Assembly (NCBI GenBank): GCA_038230835.1
Contig: JBBRMM010000007.1
Coordinates: 1 to 64,000 of the forward strand
DNA: 64,000 bases
Origin: DASUHT01 sp038230835
Lineage (GTDB): Bacteria > Actinomycetota > Thermoleophilia > Gaiellales > JAICJC01
Direction of reading: 5' to 3'
The notes beneath the pieces are model-generated. The model did no database searches. It was given only the letters and a program-made list of their open reading frames with translations, and had not been told where the DNA came from. How positions within the stretch are numbered: position 1 is the stretch's first letter; each line of letters begins with the position of its first letter. Position numbers and translations under genes: made by a program. This document shows, piece after piece, positions 32,170 through 41,037 of the stretch.

Positions 32170-33240
32170 TGCGCCCCGCGGCAGCCTGAACCGCACCTCG
32201 CAGCCGCCCTCGACGCCCTGGCGCAGGCTCACGGTGCCTCCGTGGGCCTCCACGACGGCGCGTACGATCGACAGTCCGAGCCCAGCCCCGCCCACCTTGC
32301 GGTTGCGGCCGCGATCGACCCGGTAGAAACGGTCGAACACTCGCTCGCGCGCCTCCTCGGGGATGCCGTCCCCGTCGTCGGTGATGGTGATCTCGACCTC
32401 GTCGCCGTCGGTGATGGCCTCGATCTGGATGACTCCTCCCGGTCGCGTGTGGCGGGCCGCGTTCTCCAGCACCGCGTCGAGTGCGAGCATCATCCGGTCG
32501 CGGTCGAGCGGGATCACCACGGCGGTGGGCTTGCCGAGCTGCCAGCGGCGATCGGCGGTGCCGTCCCACCGGCGATGCAGCTCGGTCAGGAACTCGGCGA
32601 TCGCCACCGGCGCAAGCGTCACGAACCCCGGGTCGGCAGCGCTTTCGAGCAGCAGTAACCTGTTGATGAGCCGGTCCATGCGGTCGAGCTCGGCCAGTGT
32701 GACCGTGCAGGCTTCGCGGATGTCCATGTCTGACGGCGCGTCGGTGCGGCGCAGCAGGTCGAGGTGGCCGCGGCCGATCGTGATTGGCGTCAGGAGCTCG
32801 TGGGAGGCGTCGGAGACGAAGGCCTGGCGGCGCTCCAGCGTGCGCCGGAGATCGGCGGTCAACCGCTGGGCGATGGCCGTCGCCTCCTGCCGGCGCCGGA
32901 CGTGGAAGACCATGGCCAGGAACATCAGGGACATCAGCGGCACCTCGGTCAGCTCGGCCCAGTCCTCGCGCCCGGCATGGATCGCGACCAGCGTCATCGC
33001 CCCGGTCGAGACCGAGACGAACGTGATCCCCAGCAGCACGCGTCCCGAGCGCCAGGCTCGAAATCCGTACAGGATCGTGAAGCTGACGTAGATGAAGTGG
33101 AAGGGGACGGTCTCCAGCCCGTGCGGGCCGTCCATGGCGATCAGCCCGGCCATCGCGAGGAGGTTGGCGATCGCGAACACCAGCCAGGCGGCGTCGAGCC
33201 GGTCACCCGCCAGCAGCCAACGTCGGAGCGTGTCCACCAT
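32095..33240 (-). CDS. Membrane sensor histidine kinase
   Basis: A 381-residue kinase from ATG 33240. The first about 110 residues hold four membrane helices without a large outer domain, so the signal is probably membrane-borne or sensed within the bilayer. His147 lies in 'SDASHELLTPITIG'; the ATPase domain has 'VLENAARHTRPGG', 'DDGDGIPEEARERVFDRF' and 'GGAGLGLSIVRAVVEAHGG'. It is the likely partner of the regulator encoded on the opposite strand; the kinase's last 25 codons are antisense to the regulator's 3' end. Such tail-to-tail pairs are uncommon. Confidence 0.87.
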   Translation of the reverse strand: MVDTLRRWLLAGDRLDAAWLVFAIANLLAMAGLIAMDGPHGLETVPFHFIYVSFTILYGFRAWRSGRVLLGITFVSVSTGAMTLVAIHAGREDWAELTEVPLMSLMFLAMVFHVRRRQEATAIAQRLTADLRRTLERRQAFVSDASHELLTPITIGRGHLDLLRRTDAPSDMDIREACTVTLAELDRMDRLINRLLLLESAADPGFVTLAPVAIAEFLTELHRRWDGTADRRWQLGKPTAVVIPLDRDRMMLALDAVLENAARHTRPGGVIQIEAITDGDEVEITITDDGDGIPEEARERVFDRFYRVDRGRNRKVGGAGLGLSIVRAVVEAHGGTVSLRQGVEGGCEVRFRLPRGASAGDQPVAAAADGLDSHSRLELAT

Positions 33241-33298
33241 TGTGGGCAAGGCTACAGGAGGCGCGCGGTCGCCCGGGAGCGTAGTAAGCTCCGTCGGC

Positions 33299-34555
33299 AT
33301 GTCGAGGCGGACGTTGGGGGGGTGGGCATCTGCAGCGCTGGGAGCGCTGCTGCTGGCGATGCCCGCGCCGGCGCTCGCGGCCTTTCCGCCGGCGTCGTCT
33401 TGGCAGACCAACGGGACCGTGCGGACGATCACCTTCGCCAACGGGATCATGTACATCGGGGGTGAGTTCACCAGCGTGCGGCCGCCCGGCACGCCCGTGA
33501 ACGCCGGGTTCGACGTGCCTCGCAACAACGTGGCGGCGTTCTCGGAGTCGACCGGCGACCTGGTCACAGGGTGGGACCCGAACGTGAACGGCCGCGTCTA
33601 CTCGCTCGCGGTGTCGAGCTCGACCGTCTACATCGGCGGGCTGTTCTCGACGGTGGGTGGCGTGGCACGGGCGAACGCCGCGGCGGTGGATGCGACCACC
33701 GGGGCACTGCTGCCGTGGCTGGCGACGACCGGCGCGGCCGTCAACGTGATCACCGTCGGCCCCAACGGCAACATCTTCATCGGCGGCGAGTTCGCCAAGG
33801 TGCTCGGTCACAACCGCCCGCACATCGCGGAGCTCACGCAGGCGGGAGCACTGGTCGCGTGGGCGCCGCAGATCGGCCAGGTCACCGGCTTCCCATGTCC
33901 ACCCCGGTGCAATCCGACGGTGTTTTCGATCGGGTTTTCGAGCGACGGGCTGGACGTCTACTTCGGCGGACACTTCGGCCTCGTGAACGGCATCGCGCGC
34001 AACGAGGCCGCCGAGGTGCCGGTCGCCTCGGCCTCCACCACGATGGCCTTCGACCCCAACATCTACGCCCCCGCCAACTGCCCGACCTGCCACACGGTCG
34101 AGACCTCCCGGGTGTACCAGATCATCCCCACCGCCACCCGCGTGTACACCTGCGGCGGCTACTGGAAGGTGAACGGCGCCACCCAGTCGTACAACGTGTC
34201 CGCCTTCAATCCGACCACCGGCAAGCTCGACACCGGGTTCACCGGCCAGGACGACGGTGACACGCCAGGCTGCCTGCTGCGCGCTGGTGTGCTGTACGTC
34301 GGCGGGCACTTCAACGTGGCCGCGCCAGGCTGTCAGCCTTCGGCGCTTTCAAAGTGCGTCACCCGCCACCACGTGGCGGCGTTCAATGCCACCGACGGCT
34401 CGCTGCTGTCCTGGAACCCGACGGCGAACTCCAACCACGGCCTGCTTGCGATCGCCGGCGACGCGAGTTACGTGGGCTTCGGCGGCTACTTCACGAAGTT
34501 CGGCGGCGTGGCCACCCAGGGCATCGCGCTGTACTCGACGCTGCCCCCCCCGTAG
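33299..34555 (+). CDS. Secreted delta-60/beta-propeller repeat protein
   Basis: A 418-residue exported protein from ATG 33299 with a signal peptide ending 'APALAAF' (about 1-27). Repeats of about 50-60 residues each carry a 'V.TI...NG.IYIGGEF..V' strand followed by 'NVAAF...TG.L...W.P', as in delta-60 propeller proteins: 'YIGGEFTSV', 'YIGGLFSTV', 'FIGGEFAKV', 'YFGGHFGLV', 'YVGGHFNVA' and 'GFGGYFTKF'. Cysteine pairs occur at 'PCPPRCNP', 'NCPTCH' and in the last repeats, fitting an extracellular fold. The ligand is unknown. It diverges from the kinase gene. Confidence 0.75.
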   Translation: MSRRTLGGWASAALGALLLAMPAPALAAFPPASSWQTNGTVRTITFANGIMYIGGEFTSVRPPGTPVNAGFDVPRNNVAAFSESTGDLVTGWDPNVNGRVYSLAVSSSTVYIGGLFSTVGGVARANAAAVDATTGALLPWLATTGAAVNVITVGPNGNIFIGGEFAKVLGHNRPHIAELTQAGALVAWAPQIGQVTGFPCPPRCNPTVFSIGFSSDGLDVYFGGHFGLVNGIARNEAAEVPVASASTTMAFDPNIYAPANCPTCHTVETSRVYQIIPTATRVYTCGGYWKVNGATQSYNVSAFNPTTGKLDTGFTGQDDGDTPGCLLRAGVLYVGGHFNVAAPGCQPSALSKCVTRHHVAAFNATDGSLLSWNPTANSNHGLLAIAGDASYVGFGGYFTKFGGVATQGIALYSTLPPP

Positions 34556-34563
34556 CGGGCCGG

Positions 34564-35922
34564 TCAGGCGGGCATGGCGCGCATGCATGTCCACCCGGTC
34601 CAGGTGACACGCTGGAAGCGGCCGTCGACAACCAGGTCGAACCGCAGCAGCTCGGGCAGCGGGCCGTCGTCGTTGCGCACGCGCCAGCAGGCCTCTCCCT
34701 CGGGGTCGGCTGCGGCCGACTCGGACGGCCCGCCGCGTACCCACAGGCGGCCGTTGCGAGCCGTCACGACGATCTCGAGGCACCACGGATTGTGGGACCG
34801 GAAGCGGCCGACGAACGGAGCCAGGTCGGGGGTGGGCGGATCGTCCACGGGCTCCGCGGTCGCCGGCTCGGGGAACTCTGGCGGGTCTGGCAGCGGCGTC
34901 CGGTCGTGTGCCGCGCGCATCAGCCGCAGCGCGTACTCGGCGACCGGAGTAGTGCCCGTCGGCCCGTTGGCCATGGTCATCACCCCCAGCCCGGCGTCCG
35001 GATCGAGCAGCAGGTCGGCGTGGAACCCGACCATGCCCCCGCCGTGGCCCACCGTCTCCCGACCGTCGAGCTCGTTCAGCGCAAGGGCGTAGCCGTAGCG
35101 CCCGCCCTCGTCGTCGGGGACGGCGGCGGCGAGCATGGTCGCGAAGGTGTCCGGACGGACGAGACCCCGGCCTCGTGCCAGGAGCATGCGGATGTATCGC
35201 AGCATGTCGGCCGGTGTCGAGCAGATGCTGCCGTCGGCCGACTCGGTCTCGATCCATGTGGTCGACGCCAGGGGGGCACCGGGACGCCAGCCTCGGCCGG
35301 GTACGAGCGTGTCGTAGCCGACGGGCATCCGCGCCCGGTCGGCGTGGGTGATCGAGCTGATCGTGCCGGCCATCCCGAGCGGCTCGAGCACCCGGCGGCG
35401 CACCGCCTCGGCCGCGGGCACGCCGGTCAGCTTCTCCAGCACGAGGCCGACCGTCGCGTATCCGGTGTTGGAGTACCAGAACCGCTCGCCCGCAGGCCAC
35501 ACGGCCCGCTCGTCGGCGAGCAGGGCGACCGCGCCGAGTGACGGCGGGGCCGGCTCGGTGCCCATGGGCAGCCCCGCGGTGTGGGTCAGCAGGTGATGGA
35601 TGGCGATCGGCTGCGGGGCGTCGATCCGAAACCACGGTAGGTGGTCGGTGACCGGCGAGTGCAGGTCGAGCCGTCCCGCCTCCACCTCCTGCATCAGGCA
35701 CAGCGCGGTGAACGACTTGGAGATCGAGCCGATCTGCCCTCGCGATTCGGCGGTCATCGGCCGGCCCGCCGCGACATCGGCCAGTCCGTGGCCGCTGGTG
35801 CGCAGATCGCGGTCTCGGTCGGTCAGTCCGATCGTCAGCCCCGGCGTGGCCCCGGCGGCCACCACTCGCTCGGCAAACGCGTCCAGCCGCTCGAAGGTGT
35901 CGGCGCCGACCTCGCCGGTCAT
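34564..35922 (-). CDS. Serine hydrolase of the class C beta-lactamase family
   Basis: A 452-residue protein. The N-terminal about 330 residues are a penicillin-binding-protein-like serine hydrolase: Ser66-x-x-Lys69 in 'GSISKSFTAL', the 'YSNTGYATVG' Tyr-x-Asn motif and 'GHGGGMVGF' in place of KTG. The last about 110 residues form a lipocalin-like beta domain, often fused in this family. No signal peptide is visible, so it is probably cytoplasmic and acts as an esterase or peptidase rather than on antibiotics. Its ATG overlaps the rnj stop (ATGA), so it is translated with RNase J. Confidence 0.82.
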   Translation of the reverse strand: MTGEVGADTFERLDAFAERVVAAGATPGLTIGLTDRDRDLRTSGHGLADVAAGRPMTAESRGQIGSISKSFTALCLMQEVEAGRLDLHSPVTDHLPWFRIDAPQPIAIHHLLTHTAGLPMGTEPAPPSLGAVALLADERAVWPAGERFWYSNTGYATVGLVLEKLTGVPAAEAVRRRVLEPLGMAGTISSITHADRARMPVGYDTLVPGRGWRPGAPLASTTWIETESADGSICSTPADMLRYIRMLLARGRGLVRPDTFATMLAAAVPDDEGGRYGYALALNELDGRETVGHGGGMVGFHADLLLDPDAGLGVMTMANGPTGTTPVAEYALRLMRAAHDRTPLPDPPEFPEPATAEPVDDPPTPDLAPFVGRFRSHNPWCLEIVVTARNGRLWVRGGPSESAAADPEGEACWRVRNDDGPLPELLRFDLVVDGRFQRVTWTGWTCMRAMPA

Positions 35923-37589
35923 ACTTCGACCACGACCGGCAGCACCATCGGCCGCTTGCCGGTCATCCGCGATACGAGCTCTGCCAGCGCGTCATGCAGT
36001 TGCTGCTGGACGATGTGGGCCTCGGTGGTGCGGTGCTCCTGGCAATCCTCGAGCACGCGGTCGACCGCCAGCCGAGCCTGCTCGACCAGCATCTCGCTGT
36101 CCTCGTCGGGCGCGTCGAAACCACGGATCACCACCTCCGGCTCGGCCAGGATGCGAGCCGAGTCGGCACCGATCGTGGCGACCACGATCAGGACGCCGTC
36201 GGTGGCGAGGTGCCGCCTGTCGCGCAGCACCACGTCGCGCACGTCGCCCATGTTCAGGCCGTCCACCAGCACGATCCCAGCGTCGATCTGACCCTCCACC
36301 GACAGCCCGTCGGCGTCGAGCTCCAGCACCGTGCCGTTGTCGGCGATGCGGATGGCGTGCACGGGCACGCCGGCGTCTTCGGCGATTCGGGCGTGTGCCT
36401 GGAGCATGCGGTACTCGCCGTGAATGGGCATGAAGTTCCGCGGCCGCACGGTCTCGATCATCGTTCGCAGCTCGTCGGCCGAGCCGTGGCCCGACACGTG
36501 CACGTAGTCGGTGTCGTCCGTCAGCACGCGTGCGCCCAGCCGGCACAGGCGGTTGACGGACTCGTTCACCTTGACCTCGTTGCCGGGCACCGGCTTGGCA
36601 CTCATGACCACGGTGTCGGTGGAATGGATCTGCAGCGCGGGGTGGGTGCCGAACGCGATCCGCGTCATCGCCGAGCGTGGCTCGCCCTGGCTGCCGGTGC
36701 AGATGACCACCACCTGGTGGTGCATGAACTCGTCCAGCCGCTTGGGCTTGATGATCACGTCCTCGGGCACCTGGACGTAGCCGAGGTTGCGGGCGATGTT
36801 CAGGTTGCGGTTCATCGAGCGGCCGATCACCGCCACCACCCGGTGGTTGGCCACGGCCGCGTCGATCACCTGCTGCAGGCGGTGGATGTGGGATGAGAAC
36901 GATGTCACCAGCACGCGGCCGGGGGCGGTGCGCACGATCTCGCGCAAGGACGCGCCCACTGTGCGCTCGGACGCGGTCGACCCGGCGCGCTCGGCGTTGG
37001 TCGAATCTGCCATCAGCAGGGCGACTCCGCTGCGGCCGAGTTCTCCCAGCCGCGCGAGGTCGGTGGTGCGGCCGTCGATTGGCGTTGCGTCGAGCTTGAA
37101 GTCGCCGGTGTGGATGATCGTGCCGTGGTCGGTGTGCAGGGCGACCGCGACCGCGTCGGGCACCGAGTGCGTGACGCGCACGAATTCGGCGTCGAACGGG
37201 CCGACCCGAACGCGGCCGTTCTCGGGGTCGATCTCCACCACGTCGGTGTGCGCCAGCAGACCGTGCTCGTCGAGCTTCGATTTCGCCAGGCCGAGCGTGA
37301 ATCGCGTTCCCCACACCTCGGCATTCGTGCCCACTTCGCGCAGGAGATAGGGCAGCGCGCCGATGTGATCCTCGTGGCCGTGGGTGAGGATGATCGCCTC
37401 GAGCTGGTCGGCCCGGTCGCTGACGTACGAGAAGTCGGGCAGCACGATGTCGATGCCGAGCATCTCCTCTCGCGGGAACGACAGCCCGGCGTCGATCAGG
37501 ATCATGCGCCCGTCCTGCTCGAAGACGGTCATGTTCTTGCCGACCTCGCCCAGCCCGCCGAGCGGGATGATCCGCACCGGTCCCGCCAC
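35919..37589 (-). CDS. rnj: Ribonuclease J
   Basis: A 556-residue metallo-beta-lactamase/beta-CASP nuclease with 5' exonuclease and endonuclease activity in mRNA turnover and rRNA maturation. 'IPLGGLGEVGKNM' opens the protein, His70-x-His72-x-Asp74-His75 ('THGHEDH') binds the metals, the beta-CASP part has 'VTSFSSHIHRLQQVIDAA' and 'CTGSQGEPRSAM', and 'HVSGHGSADELR' follows. Length is normal. It follows dapA by two bases and overlaps the serine hydrolase. dapA-rnj is a common actinobacterial pair. Confidence 0.95.
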   Translation of the reverse strand: MAGPVRIIPLGGLGEVGKNMTVFEQDGRMILIDAGLSFPREEMLGIDIVLPDFSYVSDRADQLEAIILTHGHEDHIGALPYLLREVGTNAEVWGTRFTLGLAKSKLDEHGLLAHTDVVEIDPENGRVRVGPFDAEFVRVTHSVPDAVAVALHTDHGTIIHTGDFKLDATPIDGRTTDLARLGELGRSGVALLMADSTNAERAGSTASERTVGASLREIVRTAPGRVLVTSFSSHIHRLQQVIDAAVANHRVVAVIGRSMNRNLNIARNLGYVQVPEDVIIKPKRLDEFMHHQVVVICTGSQGEPRSAMTRIAFGTHPALQIHSTDTVVMSAKPVPGNEVKVNESVNRLCRLGARVLTDDTDYVHVSGHGSADELRTMIETVRPRNFMPIHGEYRMLQAHARIAEDAGVPVHAIRIADNGTVLELDADGLSVEGQIDAGIVLVDGLNMGDVRDVVLRDRRHLATDGVLIVVATIGADSARILAEPEVVIRGFDAPDEDSEMLVEQARLAVDRVLEDCQEHRTTEAHIVQQQLHDALAELVSRMTGKRPMVLPVVVEV

Positions 37590-37591
37590 GA

Positions 37592-38485
37592 TCAGTGCGC
37601 CACCGGCAGCAGGCCGAGCGCCTCGAGGGCGTCGGCGACCACGAGGGTCTCGGCGGGGTCGGCGGCAACGAGCGGCAGCCGCACACCACCGACCTCATGC
37701 CCGAGCATGTTGAGACCGGCCTTGAGCGGAATCGGGTTGGTGGTCACGGCCAGCGCCTTCAGCAGTCCGGTAAGCGACTCGTCGATCTGCCGCGCCTCGT
37801 CCAGGTCGCCGGCCCGCGCGCGGTCGATCATCCGCCGGTACCGGGGGCCGACGATGTGCGACGCCACGCAGATGCCCCCCACTCCGCCCAGTTCGAGGAA
37901 CGGCAGCACCAGGTCGTCGTTGCCCGCGTACAGCGTCAGCCCGGTCTCCTCGGCGATCCGCCGCGCCTGGTCGAGGTCGGCGGTGGCCTGCTTCACCGCG
38001 ACCACGTTGCCGATCTGCGCGATTTCGCCCAGCGTGTCCGGATCGAGGTTCAGCACCACCCGCTGCGGGATGTTGTAGACGATCACCGGCCGGCCGTCGG
38101 CGGCGTCGGCGACTGCGCCGAAATGCGCCACGAGACCGGCCCGCGGAGGCTTGTTGTAGTACGGCGTGACCACCAGGAACCCGTCAACGCCGGTCGCCAG
38201 CGCGGCACGCGTGAGCGACGCCGAGTGGTGGGTGTCGTAGGTGCCGGTGTTTGCGATCACGGTCGCGGATGCGCCGACTTCGGAGACGACCGTCTCGAAC
38301 AGGTCGAGCTTTTCGCGGTCAGAGACCGTCGGGCCCTCGCCGGTGGTGCCGCAGACGACGATCCCATCCGACCCGTTCTCGACCAGGTGTCGGGCCAGCC
38401 GCCGGGTTGCCTCGTGATTGACCTGGCCGTCGGCGTCGAACGGCGTGGCCATTGCGGTCAGGAGCTCTCCCAGCGGTGCGTGCAT
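37592..38485 (-). CDS. dapA: 4-hydroxy-tetrahydrodipicolinate synthase
   Basis: A 297-residue TIM-barrel aldolase that condenses pyruvate with aspartate semialdehyde. Lys165 ('VVAVKQATAD') forms the Schiff base, Tyr137 ('VYNIPQR') and Arg142 complete the site, and 'CGTTGEGPT' carries the Thr pair. The start is ATG 38485; the longer upstream frame lacks family character. It is the first step towards diaminopimelate, feeding DapB and DapL also encoded here. It is transcribed with rnj and divergent from the MOSC gene. Confidence 0.93.
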   Translation of the reverse strand: MHAPLGELLTAMATPFDADGQVNHEATRRLARHLVENGSDGIVVCGTTGEGPTVSDREKLDLFETVVSEVGASATVIANTGTYDTHHSASLTRAALATGVDGFLVVTPYYNKPPRAGLVAHFGAVADAADGRPVIVYNIPQRVVLNLDPDTLGEIAQIGNVVAVKQATADLDQARRIAEETGLTLYAGNDDLVLPFLELGGVGGICVASHIVGPRYRRMIDRARAGDLDEARQIDESLTGLLKALAVTTNPIPLKAGLNMLGHEVGGVRLPLVAADPAETLVVADALEALGLLPVAH

Positions 38486-38525
38486 CCCCGCAAGTCTACC
38501 GGCGGACCCGGTATCCTCCGCCGCG

Positions 38526-38978
38526 ATGGCGGGCACGGTCGAGCAGATCTACCTGGCGGCAGCCGAGGCGGGGCCGGTGCACGCGGTCACCGCGGTGGCG
38601 GCCGTTGCCGGCCGCGGGCTGCAGGGGGACCGCTGCCAGGTGGCCCCGGAGGACTCCCCCCATGAACTGTGCGCCATCACGCTCGTGGAGTGCGAGGCGC
38701 TGGACGCGGTGTTGGAGGAGCAGGGGATCGACGTTCGCCAGGGCCGCTCGCGACGCCAGGTGCACACGCGCGGCGTGCGCCTGAACGAGCTGGTGGGACG
38801 CAGGTTCAGGATCGGCGAGGTGCACTGCCTGGGCGTCGAGCTCTGCGAGCCGTGCACGCACCTGGAGTCGCTCACCGAGCCCGGAGTGATCAGGGCGCTG
38901 GTGCACCGCGGCGGTCTGCGCGCGGACATCCTCACGGACGGCGTCGTGGCCGTCGGCGATCCCGTCTCGGCGATCTGA
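38526..38978 (+). CDS. MOSC-domain protein
   Basis: A 150-residue single MOSC domain from ATG 38526. 'VAAVAGRGLQGDRC' is the opening motif, 'ITLVECEALDAVL' and 'RGVRLNELVGRRFRIGEV' the middle, and 'ELCEPCTHLESL' holds the conserved cysteine expected to carry sulfur or bind the molybdenum cofactor. Family members (YiiM/MOCS3-like) reduce N-hydroxylated compounds or handle sulfur. The gap to divergent dapA is only 40 bases. No molybdenum cofactor gene is nearby. Confidence 0.85.
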   Translation: MAGTVEQIYLAAAEAGPVHAVTAVAAVAGRGLQGDRCQVAPEDSPHELCAITLVECEALDAVLEEQGIDVRQGRSRRQVHTRGVRLNELVGRRFRIGEVHCLGVELCEPCTHLESLTEPGVIRALVHRGGLRADILTDGVVAVGDPVSAI

Positions 38979-38988
38979 CCCACCGAGG

Positions 38989-40324
38989 TCAGCGAAGTTC
39001 GGCGTCCAGTTGCGCGCCCAGCGTGCGGGCGTCCTCCAGCAGGGCGTCGATGTCCCCGGCCTCGGTGCGGAAGTTGACGATGCAGGCTCGCAGCGCATAG
39101 CGGCCGTCGAGTTCGGCGTTGGACGGGAAGGTGCGGCCCTTGCGGCGGATCTCGGTCATCAGCCGCTCGTTCAGACGGTTCAGGTAGGCGTTGTGGTCAC
39201 CGCCGGAGAGATCCTCGGGAACGTATCGAAAGCAGGCGATCGAGAGTGTGACCGCGCCGATCGGCTCGAGATCCGAGAACGCCGCCGCCCGTTCGTGCAG
39301 GTAGTGGGCGAGCTCCACGTCGTGCTGAATCCGCCGCGCGTAGGCGTCGGTACCGTGGGCGAGCAGCGACAGCCACACCTTGAGCGCCATCCACGGTCGC
39401 GACCAGGCCTGGCCGAGCTCGCCGATGTTGGTACCCCGGCCGCTCAGCCCGGGATCGTCTCGCACGTAGTCCACGTCGATCGAGAAACTGCTGCGCAGCA
39501 CGGACGGATCTCGCACCAGCAGACACGCGCTGGGCTGTGGCGTGTAGAGCCACTTATGCGGGTCGAAAGCGATCGAATCGGCGCGTTCGATGCCTGCCAG
39601 CAGCGGTCGCAGGCCCGGGGCGAGCATCGCCGCGCCGCCGTAGGCGGCGTCCACATGCAGCCACACGCGGTGGTGGGCGCAGACGGGCGACGGCATTCAA
39701 GGGGTCGATCGCGCCGGTGGCCGTCGTGCCCGCGCTGGCGATCACGGCGGCCGGCCGGACCCCCGCCGAGATGTCCGTTGAGAGGGCGTGGTCGAGCGCA
39801 TCGGGCAGCATCCGCAGATCCTCGCCGGCGGCCACGATCCGCATCGCATCGCTGCCCAGGCCAAGCATGTCGGCGGCCTCGGCATTGGTGGCATGCGCCT
39901 CGGCGGTGGTGTACATGGCAACCCGCTTGCCCTGCACCCCGTGACGGCGAGTGTCGGGGCCGCCGGCGAGGTCGCGGGCCGCCTTGAGGGCCGTGAAGTT
40001 GGACGCGGCCCCGCCGCTGGTCATGAGTCCACCGGCTCCCTCCGGAAGTCCGAAGACGTCACGTGCGAGCCATGCAGTCACCGCCAACTCGAGCTCCGTT
40101 GCCGCCGGCGAGAGCGTCCATCGAACTGGGGATCTCCGGCCAGCCGGCGGCAATTAGCGACATACGATGTCGGCTGCCACCTCGGTGGCGGTCTGGGCGG
40201 GGGCGGCCGGCATCCGTGGCAGCCGCTCCAGCAACTCGGTCCAGAGATCGAGCGCGGCGGACCCGATCTCGCGCGCCCGTTCGGCGTCCCAGTCCAGGTC
40301 GGGCACCGGCCCGGGGCGGCTCAC
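38989..40324 (-). pseudogene. Group II PLP-dependent amino-acid decarboxylase, broken in at least two places
   Basis: Three pieces of one decarboxylase lie in order on the minus strand. Piece 1 (40324-40154, 56 codons from GTG, then TAA) has the N-terminus 'DWDAERAREIGSAALDLW'. Piece 2 (about 40150-39690) resumes in another frame at 'LSPAATELELAVTAWL' and carries the PLP-phosphate loop 'TSGGAASNFTALKAARD'. Piece 3 (about 39690-38989), again shifted, has 'HVDAAYGGAA' and the PLP lysine in 'FDPHKWLY'. Between pieces 1 and 2 roughly 50 residues that normally include a 'HPRF' segment are missing. The GTG start overlaps the dapB stop (GTGA), so the gene was once coupled to dapB. Two independent lesions favour real decay over sequencing error. 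Confidence 0.8.
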
Positions 40325-40986
40325 AGCAGCGACTCCAGGCCCTCCGTCAGCCCCGCCGGGAGCCCGTGGATGCCGCGGACGGCGGTCAGCACGCCGGGCA
40401 CGAAAGACTCACGGCCGGTCGTGTCGTGGCGGATCGTCAGCGTCTCGCCGGGCCCGCCCAGGATCACCTCCTGGTGAGCGATCAGGCCCGGCAGCCGAAC
40501 GCTCGAGATGGGCACGCCGCCGCCCATGCGGCGGGCCGTGGTCAGCGCTGTGCCAGACGGCGCGTCGCGCTTGCTGTCGGCGTGCAGCTCGATGATGTGG
40601 GCGTGCGGCATCAACCGGTGGGCGGCCTCTGCGAACTGCATCATCAGGATGGCCCCGATGCCGAAGTTGGCGACGTGCAGAATTGCCACCCCGGCCTCGC
40701 GGGCGCGGACGTCGACCAGTTCGGCCTCCGCGGGCCCGAGCCCGGTCGTTCCCAGCACCAGCGGTACGCCGTGGTCGATCGCGGTTGCGCACGCCTCGGC
40801 GGCGAAACCGGGGACGGTGAAGTCGACCACCACGTCGATGCCGCCGCCCGCCAGCGTGTCTGCCAGCGTGCGGCCGAGCGAGGGCGCGACCTCCGCCGCG
40901 AGCTCGAGATCGTCGGCGTCCCGGATGGCCGGGCCGAGTGCCTGGCCGACCTTGCCGGTCGCGCCGGAGAGGGCGATGCGGATCAT
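40321..40986 (-). CDS. dapB: 4-hydroxy-tetrahydrodipicolinate reductase
   Basis: A 221-residue enzyme, somewhat short for the family (about 240-270). The N-terminal Rossmann motif is 'ALSGATGKVGQAL', 'VVVDFTVP' and 'GTTGL' line the nucleotide site, and 'ELHADSKRDAPSGTAL' is the substrate loop with His135 as proton donor and Lys139. It reduces hydroxytetrahydrodipicolinate with NAD(P)H. It lies between the M16 protease gene and the decarboxylase remnant, overlapping the latter's start. It supplies the substrate of DapL. Confidence 0.92.
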   Translation of the reverse strand: MIRIALSGATGKVGQALGPAIRDADDLELAAEVAPSLGRTLADTLAGGGIDVVVDFTVPGFAAEACATAIDHGVPLVLGTTGLGPAEAELVDVRAREAGVAILHVANFGIGAILMMQFAEAAHRLMPHAHIIELHADSKRDAPSGTALTTARRMGGGVPISSVRLPGLIAHQEVILGGPGETLTIRHDTTGRESFVPGVLTAVRGIHGLPAGLTEGLESLL

Positions 40987-41037
40987 CGCCGGCCAGCATA
41001 CCCAGGCGCCGCGCGGCGGGCAGCGGGCTGTGGGGGC

